Under the pieces are notes generated by a model. It was given only the letters and a program-made list of their open reading frames with translations. It searched no databases and was not told the DNA's origin. The position numbers and the translations under genes were made by a program. Below are positions 8,957 to 17,862 of a stretch of DNA of 64,000 nucleotides, piece after piece. The stretch lies in assembly GCF_001984215.1 (NCBI RefSeq), contig NZ_CP019420.1:4464001-4528000 (forward strand). Direction: 5' to 3'. The DNA comes from Mycobacterium sp. MS1601 (GTDB lineage: Bacteria; Actinomycetota; Actinomycetes; Mycobacteriales; Mycobacteriaceae). The stretch's first letter is position 1. Every line of letters starts with the position of its first letter.

Positions 8957-9655
8957 CTACTGCATGATGACGGTGTTGTGGTCCAACTCCGCCGTCGCCG
9001 ACACCAGCGCCTGTGCGTCGTCCGCGGGCCCGGTGGCACGCACCTTCAACACATAGGTGCCGCCGGCGCTCTTGAGTAGCAACGTCTTCTGTGCGATGAG
9101 GGTGGTCACGCCGTTGTTGTCGAACTGTCCGCCGATCTGGTAGGCCTCCACGCCGCCGAGCTGGCCTCGGCCGCCCTGGCCCAGCGCCTGGTAGCCGGGA
9201 AGGTTCTGCAATTCGCCTGCGGCGTAGGTGAACATGGTGTCGACGGAGATGTCCTGGCTGAGCTTGCTCAGCACCGCCTGGATGATGCCGGGGTTGTTCG
9301 GGTCGCGCGGCGTGGTCGAGATGATGGCCCAGAACGAGTCGCCGGGAACGTCGATGGCCTGTTCCCAGCCGGCGGGCATCGGCAGTTCGATCTGCGGCGC
9401 ACCGTCCTCGCCGGGGCGTGCGGGTGTCTCGGTGATGCCGACGGTCTGCAGGTAGCCGCTCAGCGTCATCGAGCCACCCGTGGCGGGGGGTGCGCTGGGC
9501 TGCGGTGTGGGGATCGTCGAACCGGGGGAGCCAGGTGCTGCCGATGACGCGCTCGAGGCGGCGGTCGATTCTTCACCTGCGCTGTCCGACCCGCAACCGG
9601 CGAGCCCCACGGCAGCGGCGGCGGCCGCGGCCACGGCGATCGTCTTCAGTTTCAC
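8957..9655 (-). CDS. LpqN/LpqT-family lipoprotein
   Basis: 232-aa lipoprotein: signal peptide with lipobox LAGC (Cys21), then a low-complexity Ser/Ala/Pro linker to about residue 60, then the globular domain. The segment LPMPAGWEQAIDVPGDSFWAII and a C-terminal YVLKVRATGPADDAQAL fit the mycobacterial LpqN/LpqT family. Members are anchored to the outer face of the plasma membrane; their roles are poorly known. No operon partner on this strand nearby. Confidence 0.85.
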   Translation of the reverse strand: MKLKTIAVAAAAAAAVGLAGCGSDSAGEESTAASSASSAAPGSPGSTIPTPQPSAPPATGGSMTLSGYLQTVGITETPARPGEDGAPQIELPMPAGWEQAIDVPGDSFWAIISTTPRDPNNPGIIQAVLSKLSQDISVDTMFTYAAGELQNLPGYQALGQGGRGQLGGVEAYQIGGQFDNNGVTTLIAQKTLLLKSAGGTYVLKVRATGPADDAQALVSATAELDHNTVIMQ

Positions 9656-10088
9656 GGGCCCCAGCTTAGGCGGCGGTGGTCACCGGCCGACGCCGATGGC
9701 CCGCTTGGCAGGCGTGAACCGGCGCGTCGGTGGCAGCTCGCAGGGTCCCTCACCGGCGCGTTTCACCGGCTCCATGTACTCAACCGGTGTGGTGGCCGGC
9801 GAAGACATCGACCTCAGGATGTTCGGTGTGCGGGCGGTAGGTGCGCCAAATCGGGTTGTGCGCGAACGTCTTCGGACGGTGGCAGGCCCAGGGTGGGCGG
9901 GGGTAGAGGTGGGTGAGCTCCCAGCCCGGCCGCGAAGTCACGTCCTGGTGGTCCGCGCTGCTGCGCCCGGTGTCCTCCAGCACCGGGCCCGCATCGGAGT
10001 TCCAGCAGCACGTGGCACACCAGCTGCTGCCCGGGTGGTGAGATGCGCGCACCGCCGCCGGTTACGACAGCGGACTGGCCACCGTGGT
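9656..10088. other. Intergenic stretch without a convincing gene
   Basis: 433 bases between two minus-strand genes. Open frames exist on both strands, but starts, codon use and translated text are poor. A minus-strand frame ending near 9676 reads smoothly for its last 40 codons with no start. The stretch may hold a decayed gene; no family recognised. Confidence 0.4.
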
Positions 10089-10589
10089 TCAGTAGCAGTC
10101 ACCGGCGTGCACGGTGAAACACTGTGGGCACATCTTGTCCCGCGTCGGCTCCGGAACAGCAGTGCGCGTGGGTTTGGTCGTCGACTTCGGCTTGGTGACG
10201 CGAGCGCGCACCGGTGCGGCCGCCACCCGGGTGGCGTCGGGGTTGATGGCCAGCAGTCGTTGCAGTCGCTCCTCGGCGTAACTGCGCAACTCCAGGGAAA
10301 GCTCGCGGGCCAGCAACTCCCGGTACGCAGCCGCATTGGTGCGTGCCGCAGATCGACTGGCAGGGATGGTGCCCACCAGCAGATGCTGCAGGCTCTTCAT
10401 GTACGCCTCGACGTCGGCGGCGGTCCTGCGGTGCTTGGCCGCGATCTGCTCGACTGTCGCGCCTGCTTCGATGTTGCGCAGCACCTCGCCGTGGTTGAAA
10501 GCGGGATCGCTGGTGTGCAGCAGTCGGTCGATTTCCTCGCGCAGGGCAGGTGTCAGCGCGCTCATCACGGGTGCCCGGTCTTTTTCCAT
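10089..10589 (-). CDS. Hypothetical protein with HTH-like segment and Cys-rich tail
   Basis: 166-aa protein not assigned to a named family. Residues about 30-70 (EVLRNIEAGATVEQIAAKHR and onward) look like a helix-turn-helix. A basic, Thr/Lys-rich linker follows, and the C-terminus MCPQCFTVHAGDCY has a CxxC plus Cys/His pattern that could bind zinc. ATG at 10589 or at 10565 could start it. It is divergent from tldD with about 50 bases between. A nucleic-acid-binding role is inference. Confidence 0.7.
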   Translation of the reverse strand: MEKDRAPVMSALTPALREEIDRLLHTSDPAFNHGEVLRNIEAGATVEQIAAKHRRTAADVEAYMKSLQHLLVGTIPASRSAARTNAAAYRELLARELSLELRSYAEERLQRLLAINPDATRVAAAPVRARVTKPKSTTKPTRTAVPEPTRDKMCPQCFTVHAGDCY

Positions 10590-10639
10590 CGTGGTCCAGT
10601 ATCCGCGTCGATGGGGTGCGGAGGCTAACGTGGGGACCC

Positions 10640-12157
10640 GTGAGCGCCCGTCCGGTCGACCCCGATTTCCTGGCCCTGCCCCGCCGCGTATTGGCCGACG
10701 CCGCGTTGACGGCGGCTGTCGAAGCCGGCGCCAGTTACGCCGACCTGCGGATTCACCGGATCACCAGCGAGAACATCCAGATGCGCGACGGCGAACTCGA
10801 AAGTGCGGTGGAATCCCGTGAGATCGGGCTGGCGGTGCGGGTGATCGTCAACGGCACCTGGGGTTTCGCCTCACACGCCGAACTGTCCGCAGATGTCGCC
10901 GCTGAGACGGCGCGCCGGGCCGTGGCGGTGGCGACAGCCCTGGAACCGCTGAATGCCGAGCACATCGAGTTGGCCGCCGAGCCGGTCTACCGCGACGCCA
11001 CGTGGGTGTCGAACTACGAGATCGACCCGTTCGACGTGCCGACACCGGACAAGATCGCACTGCTCGGCGAGTACGCCGGACGCCTGCTCGCTGCCGACGG
11101 CATCGACCATGTATCGGCCGGGATGAACGCCGTCAAAGAGCAGACCTTCTACGCCGATACCTTCGGTTCGTCGATCACCCAGCAGCGGGTGCGGGTGATG
11201 CCGATGCTCGACGCGGTGGCGGTGGACGCTGCCGCCGGCTCGTTCGAGTCGATGAGCACCCTGGCCCCGCCGTACGGGCGTGGCTGGGAAGTGCTCGCCG
11301 GCGACGAGGTGTGGAACTGGTCCGACGAGCTGGCCCAGCTGCCGAGCTTGTTGGCCGAGAAGGTCAAGGCGCCATCGGTGACGGCCGGGCCGACGGATCT
11401 GGTGATCGACCCATCCAACCTGTGGCTCACCATCCATGAATCCATAGGCCATGCAACCGAATACGACCGCGCCATCGGCTATGAAGCAGCCTACGCCGGG
11501 ACGTCGTTCGCCACCCCCGACAAGCTGGGCACCATGCGCTACGGCTCACCGGTGATGAACGTGACGGCCGATCGCACCGTCGAACACGGTCTGGCCTCCA
11601 TCGGATACGACGACGAAGGAGTGCAGTCACAGAGCTGGGATTTGGTGCGTGACGGGATCTTCGTCGGTTACCAGCTTGACCGTGTGTTCGCCCCGAGACT
11701 GGGCCAGTCGCGTTCCAACGGCTGCTCCTATGCTGATTCGCCGCACCACGTACCGATCCAGCGGATGGCCAATGTGTCGTTGCAACCGGCGGCCGAGGAT
11801 GTCTCGACCGAGGACTTGATCTCCCGGGTGTCCGACGGCATCTACGTTGTCGGCGACAAGAGCTGGTCAATCGACATGCAGCGCTACAACTTCCAGTTCA
11901 CCGGGCAGCGGTTCTACCGGATCCGTGACGGCCGGCTGGACGGCCAGTTGCGTGACGTCGCCTATCAGGCCACCACCACAGATTTCTGGAATTCGATGGA
12001 GGCCGTCGGCGGACCGAAGACCTGGGTGCTCGGTGGTGCGTTCAACTGCGGCAAAGCCCAACCCGGTCAGGTGGCCGCCGTCAGCCACGGGTGCCCGTCG
12101 GCCTTGTTCCGCGGCGTCAACGTGCTCAACACCCGCATCGAAGGAGGCCGCGGATGA
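10640..12157 (+). CDS. tldD: TldD-type metalloprotease subunit
   Basis: 505-aa member of the TldD/PmbA family. The zinc motif HESIGH (HExxxH) is at about residues 266-271. With TldE it forms a heterodimeric protease that trims unfolded peptides; in E. coli the pair matures microcin B17 and degrades CcdA. The GTG at 10640 is preferred because GGGGA precedes it and the upstream extension runs into the divergent gene. AAGGAGG lies near its 3' end and serves the next short frame. It is co-directional with tldE. Confidence 0.9.
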   Translation: MSARPVDPDFLALPRRVLADAALTAAVEAGASYADLRIHRITSENIQMRDGELESAVESREIGLAVRVIVNGTWGFASHAELSADVAAETARRAVAVATALEPLNAEHIELAAEPVYRDATWVSNYEIDPFDVPTPDKIALLGEYAGRLLAADGIDHVSAGMNAVKEQTFYADTFGSSITQQRVRVMPMLDAVAVDAAAGSFESMSTLAPPYGRGWEVLAGDEVWNWSDELAQLPSLLAEKVKAPSVTAGPTDLVIDPSNLWLTIHESIGHATEYDRAIGYEAAYAGTSFATPDKLGTMRYGSPVMNVTADRTVEHGLASIGYDDEGVQSQSWDLVRDGIFVGYQLDRVFAPRLGQSRSNGCSYADSPHHVPIQRMANVSLQPAAEDVSTEDLISRVSDGIYVVGDKSWSIDMQRYNFQFTGQRFYRIRDGRLDGQLRDVAYQATTTDFWNSMEAVGGPKTWVLGGAFNCGKAQPGQVAAVSHGCPSALFRGVNVLNTRIEGGRG

Positions 12158-12243
12158 AGGTCGAGGCGCGCGAAGTGGACGTCCGAAGGATCGCGCCGCG
12201 TAGCGCGAGAAGTCCTGAGTCCCTCGAGAGGTGTCGTTCATGA
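12154..12243 (+). CDS. 29-codon leader ORF linking tldD and tldE
   Basis: A short frame starts at an ATG overlapping the tldD stop (ATGA, 12154-12157) and ends at a TGA overlapping the tldE ATG (ATGA, 12240-12243). It has the strongest ribosome site of the locus, AAGGAGG, about seven bases upstream of its ATG. It would couple translation of the two genes. The peptide is Arg-rich with no recognised motif; a purely regulatory role, or chance, is possible. Confidence 0.35.
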   Translation: MKVEAREVDVRRIAPRSARSPESLERCRS

Positions 12244-13613
12244 TTCCCGCGCCATTGGTTGTCGAGATCGCCTTGGCCGCGGCCAGTCAGGGCAGCGGGT
12301 CGGACGAGACCATCGTCCTGGTCACCGACACCACCGACGCGTCACTGCGCTGGGCGGGCAACTCCATGACCACCAACGGTGTGTCGGTCAGCCGTAACAC
12401 GACCATCATTTCGATTGTGCGCCAAGGTGATACCGCACACGTCGGATCTGTGCAGTCCTCCGACGTTGACCCTGACGCCATCCCGGTTCTGGTCACGGCG
12501 GCACAGCTGGCGGCACGCTCGGCCCCAGAAGCCGGCGATGGTTTCCCACTGCTGGTGGACAGCGCCATCCCGGACGACTGGGACAGCCCCAACCCCGGCA
12601 CGGGTGCCGAGGTGTTCGGCTCGGTGGCAGGTTCGCTGGCCCGTGGATTCGCCGGCGCCGACCAGCTGTACGGATTCGCCCACCACGTCGTGGAAACCAC
12701 CTGGCTGGCCACCTCCACCGGTGTGCGGCGGCGGTTCACCCAGCCCACCGGCACCGTGGAGATCAACGCCAAGCGCAACGGGGCCAGCGCCTGGGCCGGC
12801 GTCAGCACGCCGTGGTTCATCGATGTCCCCACCGAAGTGTTGCTCGAAGATCTCAACCTCCGGCTCGGGTGGGCTGCTCGCACAGTCGAGTTGCCCGCCG
12901 GCCGGTATGAGACCCTGATGCCGCCGTCCACAGTGGCCGACATGATGATCTACCTGGGCTGGACGATGGACGGCCGCGGCGCCCAGGAAGGCCGCAGCGC
13001 ACTGTCGGCGCCCGGTGGCGGCACCAGGGTGGGGGAGCGACTCACCGACCTGCCGTTGACCCTGTACTCCGATCCGGTGGAACCTGGCCAGGAGTGCGCG
13101 CCGTTCGTGCATGTCGGCAGTTCCACCGAACGGCTGTCGGTCTTCGACAACGGCCTGGTGATCCCACGGGTGGACTGGATCCGCGACGGCGTGATCAACT
13201 CACTGGCCTACCCGAGGGCCGCGGCTGCCGAATTCGACGCTCCTGTGGCTGTGGGTGCCTCCAACATGTTGATGACCGGTGGCACCGCCGACCTCGCCGA
13301 CATGGTGGCAGGCACCGAGCGTGGGCTGTTACTGACCACGCTCTGGTACATCCGCGAGGTGGACCCCACCACGCTGCTGCTCACCGGCCTCACCCGCGAC
13401 GGGGTGTACCTCATCGAGGACGGCGAGGTCACCGCAGCGGTGAACAACTTCCGCTTCAACGAGAGCCCCCTGGATCTGCTGCGCCGCGCCACCGAGGCCG
13501 GGGTGGCCGAACCCACGCTGCCGCGCGAGTGGGGCGACTGGGCCACCCGCGCCACCATGCCGACGCTGCGCATTCCCGACTTCCACATGTCCTCGGTCAG
13601 CAAAGCGCAGTAG
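12240..13613 (+). CDS. tldE: TldE/PmbA-type protease partner subunit
   Basis: 457-aa PmbA/TldE-family protein, the non-metal partner of TldD in the heterodimeric protease. Typical features are the C-terminal core with TLWYIREVDPTTLLLTGLTRDGVYLIEDGEV and the final NNFRFNESPLDLL. No HExxxH is present, as expected for TldE. GTG at 12231 is also in frame, but GAGAGG abuts it, so ATG at 12240, nine bases downstream, is preferred. It follows tldD on the same strand through the short coupled frame at 12154-12243. Confidence 0.9.
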   Translation: MIPAPLVVEIALAAASQGSGSDETIVLVTDTTDASLRWAGNSMTTNGVSVSRNTTIISIVRQGDTAHVGSVQSSDVDPDAIPVLVTAAQLAARSAPEAGDGFPLLVDSAIPDDWDSPNPGTGAEVFGSVAGSLARGFAGADQLYGFAHHVVETTWLATSTGVRRRFTQPTGTVEINAKRNGASAWAGVSTPWFIDVPTEVLLEDLNLRLGWAARTVELPAGRYETLMPPSTVADMMIYLGWTMDGRGAQEGRSALSAPGGGTRVGERLTDLPLTLYSDPVEPGQECAPFVHVGSSTERLSVFDNGLVIPRVDWIRDGVINSLAYPRAAAAEFDAPVAVGASNMLMTGGTADLADMVAGTERGLLLTTLWYIREVDPTTLLLTGLTRDGVYLIEDGEVTAAVNNFRFNESPLDLLRRATEAGVAEPTLPREWGDWATRATMPTLRIPDFHMSSVSKAQ

Positions 13614-13653
13614 CGCCACGTTTCTTCGCCGCGGTGTCGGGTATTCGCGGACG

Positions 13654-14070
13654 ATGAGCACATCAGCACGTACGGTATTCGCCCTGTTCACCGGTGCGGC
13701 AGCGATGACGCTGCTGGTTGGCTGTGGAGGCAGCAACAGTACCGAGGAAACGTCCACCACCTCGGAGACCACGACCGAAACCACCGAAACCACCATGACG
13801 ACCACCACCACCCCGGCACCCGCCGAGACCACCGCCGAGGCTCCCGGGGGCACCGGCGGTACCGAAGGTGGCGGTGGTTCCATCCCGGGTGGACCCACGG
13901 GTGGCGGCGGTCCTGAAGGCGGTGGCGGCGGAGTGCCCGGCGGACCGACCGGCGGTGGTGGACCCGAGGGCGGCGGTGGTTCCATTCCAGGCGTCGGCGG
14001 CGGCAGCGGTGGCCCGGAAGGCGGCGGAGGCTGTGTCGGCGGCGTCTGCGTGACGGTCCCGGCTCCCTGA
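13654..14070 (+). CDS. Low-complexity Thr- and Gly-rich lipoprotein
   Basis: 138-aa lipoprotein with lipobox LVGC (Cys24). The mature chain has a Thr/Glu-rich section (about 28-65) and a Gly/Pro section with tandem units of the type GGPTGGGGPEGGGG, ending in a short segment with two cysteines (CVGGVC). Such proteins are presumably surface-exposed spacers; no function can be given. The repeat units make copy-number change between strains likely. Confidence 0.72.
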   Translation: MSTSARTVFALFTGAAAMTLLVGCGGSNSTEETSTTSETTTETTETTMTTTTTPAPAETTAEAPGGTGGTEGGGGSIPGGPTGGGGPEGGGGGVPGGPTGGGGPEGGGGSIPGVGGGSGGPEGGGGCVGGVCVTVPAP

Positions 14071-14167
14071 CCACAACACCAACACGACGAGTCTGCCGGC
14101 GGCAGTCTGCGAGGCGTGATCTCCAGCTCACCAACCTCGCGGATTGTCGTCGGCACGGTCTGGACGC

Positions 14168-15376
14168 CTAGAAATCAAGCTCTCGATAGACCAGTCGCAA
14201 CACCGACGGCAGCAGCGCGTTTGCCGTCGTCCTACCGTCAGGCGAGAGAGTCAGATTGGTCCAGATCACCAGCGACACATCATTGTCCGGGTCGTAGCCC
14301 ATGAACGAATTGAATCCAGGTAGCTCGCCGCCGTGGTAGTACATCGCCGCCTGTGGACCGAACCGCTGGTGGCTGATGCCATATCCGTACTTCTGCCCGT
14401 CCGGAGCCGCGGGATCTTCGGGTACCAGACTGTTGCGCCAGCGCTGTTGCCACTCGGCGTTGAACACTCTGCCGGACACCAGCTCTCGGATCCAGACTCC
14501 CAGATCGGCTGCGGTGGAGACGGCGCCGCCAGCCGCGCTGGCATAGGACGGGTTCTGGAAGCTGTAGTCGTCAGGCAGCAGTGTTCCGGCGTGGGCCGCG
14601 TTCTGCATGTCCACGGGATATTCCGAATCGACCAGTGCGTACGACGTCCCGCCATACATGTATCCGTGTGAAAACGGTGTCGGCATGTCGGTACCCGCGG
14701 GCAGCAGTGTCTGCGTCAACCCCAACGGGCCGTACAACCGCTCCCGGAACAGCACCGCGAGAGGTTGACCCCCGACCTTTTCGGACACCAGCCCCAGCAG
14801 TGCGTAATTGGTATTGCTGTAGTCGTATTCGGCTCCGGGATCGAACAACGGCGCACGCGCGAAAGCCAACGCCAGCACCTCCGCGGGCGTCCAGGTGCGG
14901 TCCGGGTCGGCATCCAGCGCCGACGAGAGTTCGGGGGCGTCGGTGTAGCCGTACAGTCCGCTGCGCATCGTCAGCAGTTGGGCGAGCGTGATGTTCTCGC
15001 CGTTGGGTACATCTGGCACATACGCCGACACCGGATCATCCAGTGCCAGTGCGCCGTCCTGCGCCAGCAGCACTATCAGCGCTGCTGTCATGGTTTTGGT
15101 GTTCGACGCGATGCGGAAATGGGTCTCGGGCCGGGGCAGAATCGACGTTCCCAGTTCTGTGGAGCCGGCGGCGGCCGTGTAGGTCCCCTCGGGCGTCTGC
15201 ACCGACACGAAGACGCCGGGAATCAGCATCTCCTGCGAAGCTGTGTCGACGACAGCCTGTAATCGGCCGGGCTCAATCGCCCGTAACGCGGACGGCTGTG
15301 CCTCTGCTACTGGTGCACACACAAGGACCGCGGTGCACACAGCCGCCGCCACCGTAGTGAGCTGGGATTGCGGCAT
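14168..15376 (-). CDS. Exported class C beta-lactamase-like serine hydrolase
   Basis: 402-aa secreted hydrolase of the beta-lactamase/D-Ala-D-Ala carboxypeptidase superfamily. The signal peptide ends near residue 26 (AEA/QP). Active-site motifs are SNTK (Ser91-Lys94), YSN (Tyr186-Asn188) and a late HGGELPGFNS in place of the KTG box. The HxG form suits D-aminopeptidase or esterase-type members rather than true beta-lactamases. It probably acts outside the membrane on peptidoglycan peptides or esters. The divergent DUF4185 gene starts about 210 bases away. Confidence 0.88.
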   Translation of the reverse strand: MPQSQLTTVAAAVCTAVLVCAPVAEAQPSALRAIEPGRLQAVVDTASQEMLIPGVFVSVQTPEGTYTAAAGSTELGTSILPRPETHFRIASNTKTMTAALIVLLAQDGALALDDPVSAYVPDVPNGENITLAQLLTMRSGLYGYTDAPELSSALDADPDRTWTPAEVLALAFARAPLFDPGAEYDYSNTNYALLGLVSEKVGGQPLAVLFRERLYGPLGLTQTLLPAGTDMPTPFSHGYMYGGTSYALVDSEYPVDMQNAAHAGTLLPDDYSFQNPSYASAAGGAVSTAADLGVWIRELVSGRVFNAEWQQRWRNSLVPEDPAAPDGQKYGYGISHQRFGPQAAMYYHGGELPGFNSFMGYDPDNDVSLVIWTNLTLSPDGRTTANALLPSVLRLVYRELDF

Positions 15377-15584
15377 CGTTGCGCCTTCCCCGTAGGCGGA
15401 GCAGTTGCCGAAGTGTATCGCCGGGTGGCTCTCGGTAACGCCGAATCGGCAGTCGACGATAGGAAGTTTGCTGAAAGTTCAGCACGATCCTGTCGTCGGT
15501 GTCATCCTGATGCCACTCTCTTCGGCAAGCCCGGGGTGTTCGTCCGAGAGTCTTACGGTCGGGGCGTTCCTTGGAGGGGGAGTC

Positions 15585-17390
15585 ATGCGCGCAGCGGAAC
15601 ATATCGGTGGAGTGGGCGGTCTTGCGGTTGCCCTCGGGGTGGGATTCGCTGTGGTGGCGGGCGCGGGGGCAGCTGCTGCCGACACCGCCGACACCGGCAC
15701 GGGCACCTCGGAACAGTCGAAAAAGAAGTCCGAGACCGCCAAGGTCGACAACTCCACGGCAGACAAAGACGACAAGCCAGACAAAGACGACACTGCCACG
15801 GCAGACAAAGACGACACTGCCAAGGCAGACAAAAACGACAGCAAACCCACCCGCCGTTCAGCGTTGCGCTCCGAGAAGAAGGACAGCTCCGAGAAGAAGG
15901 ACAGCGCCAAGGCGGACGCGGCAGCCGACGACGAACCCGACGACGAACCCGACGACAAACCCGCCAAGACGCCGAAGGCGGTCCAGCAGATCCGCACGGT
16001 CGCAGCCGAAACCCTCTCAGCACCAACACGTCTGGTGACTCAGGCGCTGGACGGCGTCAGACTCGAGGCGCCGAAGGACCTCCGCCCGTCGGCCCCGCAG
16101 CAGTCGTCGCTGCTGGTCTCACTGCTGACCTTGGGCACGCGCCGAGAAACTGAGACCCAGGCCCGCACGCTCAGCACTGCCTCAGCTCCGATCGCCCAGG
16201 CTGCTGTCACCACCCCGGTGACCACTCGCATCGGTTGGCTCACCGGAGCCAACAGCATCAACGACACGGTCAAGCGCTTCGGTATCGCCGGCACCGACGT
16301 CGGCGTCATGTGGGACAACGGCATCACCAAGGACAACCCGGCCACCGCGATCGTGGAGCAACGCCAAGTGCTCATCGCCTTCGGCGACACCTTCTCCAAG
16401 CCCGGGATGACGGGCGACTGGCGCAACAACGTCCTGCTGCGCAGCGCCGACAACGTGCTGTCCAACGGCCTGTACGTGCCCAATGGCATCATCCATGACC
16501 CTGGTGCCTACAGCGGTTCACCGATGACCAACCCGAACTTCTCCCGGGAGATCATCGGTAAGTACGGCTACGCCGTGGGCTCCGAGGTGACCATCATCCC
16601 GACCGCGGCGATCTCCGTCCCGGGTGCGGGCGCCAACGGGGCGACGCGGCAATACGTCAACTTCATGTCGGTGCGGTCCTGGGATACACCGGGCCGGTGG
16701 ACCACGAACTATTCGGGCATCATCTGGTCCGACGACAACGGCCAGAACTGGACGGTGGTGCCGGCGTCGAGCATCAGGGCCGCTGCCGCGGGACGGTCCA
16801 CAAAGCCCTTCGTCAACGGCAACCAGAACTTCCAGCAGGGCGCCTATGTCAAAGCGGCGGACGGTTCGGCCTGGGTGTACTCCTATGGCACCCCGGCGGG
16901 CCGCGGCGGCACGATCTACCTTTCGCGGGTCAACGACCAGCAGATCCTGGACCAGACCAAGTACGAGTACTGGAACGGCACCAGCTGGGTCAAGAACAAC
17001 CCGGCGGCGGCCAAACCGATCCTGCCGGGCAAGACGACCACCAGTTTTTTCGGCCTGGTCAAGAACACCACGTACCCCTCGGCGGGCGAGATGTCGGTGC
17101 AGTACAACCCGTATCTGAAGAAGTACGTGATGCTCTACACCGACAGCGGCAACAACGTGGTGATGCGGACGTCGTCGACGCCGCAGGGCACCTGGTCGAC
17201 ACCGACAACGCTGGCGACGTCCTCGCAGTACCCGGGCCTGTACGCGCCGATGATCCACCCGTGGTCGGGGTCGACGCTGTTGAAGAAAGCGGACGGTTCA
17301 GCCGAGGATCCGCAGATGCTGTACTGGAACCTGTCGCAGTGGAACGAGTACAACGTGGCGTTGATGCGCACCGACCTGAGTCGCGTGTAG
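15585..17390 (+). CDS. Exported DUF4185 protein, candidate endo-D-arabinanase (GH183-like)
   Basis: 601-aa protein with a signal peptide (about 1-32), a long low-complexity linker (about 33-140) built of Lys/Asp repeats such as TADKDD and SEKKDS and a DDEPDDEPDD run, then a DUF4185 domain (about 205-601) with segments IAFGDTFS, WSDDNGQNWT and MYGGP-type propeller turns in variant form. To my knowledge DUF4185 enzymes have been described as endo-D-arabinanases acting on mycobacterial arabinogalactan or lipoarabinomannan, so cell-wall remodelling is likely. ATG at 15585 with GGAGG upstream is preferred over earlier in-frame starts. Confidence 0.8.
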   Translation: MRAAEHIGGVGGLAVALGVGFAVVAGAGAAAADTADTGTGTSEQSKKKSETAKVDNSTADKDDKPDKDDTATADKDDTAKADKNDSKPTRRSALRSEKKDSSEKKDSAKADAAADDEPDDEPDDKPAKTPKAVQQIRTVAAETLSAPTRLVTQALDGVRLEAPKDLRPSAPQQSSLLVSLLTLGTRRETETQARTLSTASAPIAQAAVTTPVTTRIGWLTGANSINDTVKRFGIAGTDVGVMWDNGITKDNPATAIVEQRQVLIAFGDTFSKPGMTGDWRNNVLLRSADNVLSNGLYVPNGIIHDPGAYSGSPMTNPNFSREIIGKYGYAVGSEVTIIPTAAISVPGAGANGATRQYVNFMSVRSWDTPGRWTTNYSGIIWSDDNGQNWTVVPASSIRAAAAGRSTKPFVNGNQNFQQGAYVKAADGSAWVYSYGTPAGRGGTIYLSRVNDQQILDQTKYEYWNGTSWVKNNPAAAKPILPGKTTTSFFGLVKNTTYPSAGEMSVQYNPYLKKYVMLYTDSGNNVVMRTSSTPQGTWSTPTTLATSSQYPGLYAPMIHPWSGSTLLKKADGSAEDPQMLYWNLSQWNEYNVALMRTDLSRV

Positions 17391-17421
17391 CACCCGGCCG
17401 CTTGGTGGCGATAGGACCGTT

Positions 17422-17862
17422 ATGAAGTACGTGGTGGCAGCGGTGGTCGCAGCGGTGACGCTGGCTCCGGTGGCGTCAGCGTCACCGCAGCTCGGTGGTC
17501 AGTGCCCGGCGGGTGCGTTGACAAAACAGGCGGACGCCACGGTGCTCACCTGTTCGGGTGGCACCTGGGCGCCGTTCGACGACCCCTACCCGAACAGCGG
17601 CATCTGGGTCAGCGATTCCGCCGGGATCACGCTGCACGGCCAGGGTTTGCGCAACCCGGAGATCATGTCGGGCCCGTGGACTGCCACGCCCCTGGATCCA
17701 TCGGCGGTGTGCAGTGCCGAGCAGGCTGCGGTGGTGTCCGCCGGTGAGGTGGGCCCCGCCCAGACCACAACCGGCCAGCCTGGCCAGCCGCTCGATCTCG
17801 AGGTGCTGCCAGTGGTCTTCAACATCACCCTCAGCGGTGACTGTCTGTGGCAGAAGCATTGA
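17422..17862 (+). CDS. Exported hypothetical protein
   Basis: 146-aa protein with a signal peptide ending near residue 20 (ASA/SP). Four cysteines in the mature part (about 28, 44, 97 and 142) could form two disulphides. No family recognised. It starts about 30 bases after the DUF4185 gene on the same strand, so may be co-transcribed. Its 3' end overlaps the convergent YceI-like gene by 32 bases. Confidence 0.72.
   Translation: MKYVVAAVVAAVTLAPVASASPQLGGQCPAGALTKQADATVLTCSGGTWAPFDDPYPNSGIWVSDSAGITLHGQGLRNPEIMSGPWTATPLDPSAVCSAEQAAVVSAGEVGPAQTTTGQPGQPLDLEVLPVVFNITLSGDCLWQKH

Noticed and set aside
9480..10628. Long plus-strand open frame of 382 codons
   Set aside because: It overlaps the front of the lipoprotein gene and the whole HTH-like gene in antisense; its Arg/Ala/Gly-rich text is typical of a high-GC shadow frame.
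15700..15970. Short repeats considered as a CRISPR or DNA repeat array
   Set aside because: They are codon-phased Lys/Asp and Asp/Glu repeats inside the DUF4185 gene with no spacers; no CRISPR array was seen in the window.
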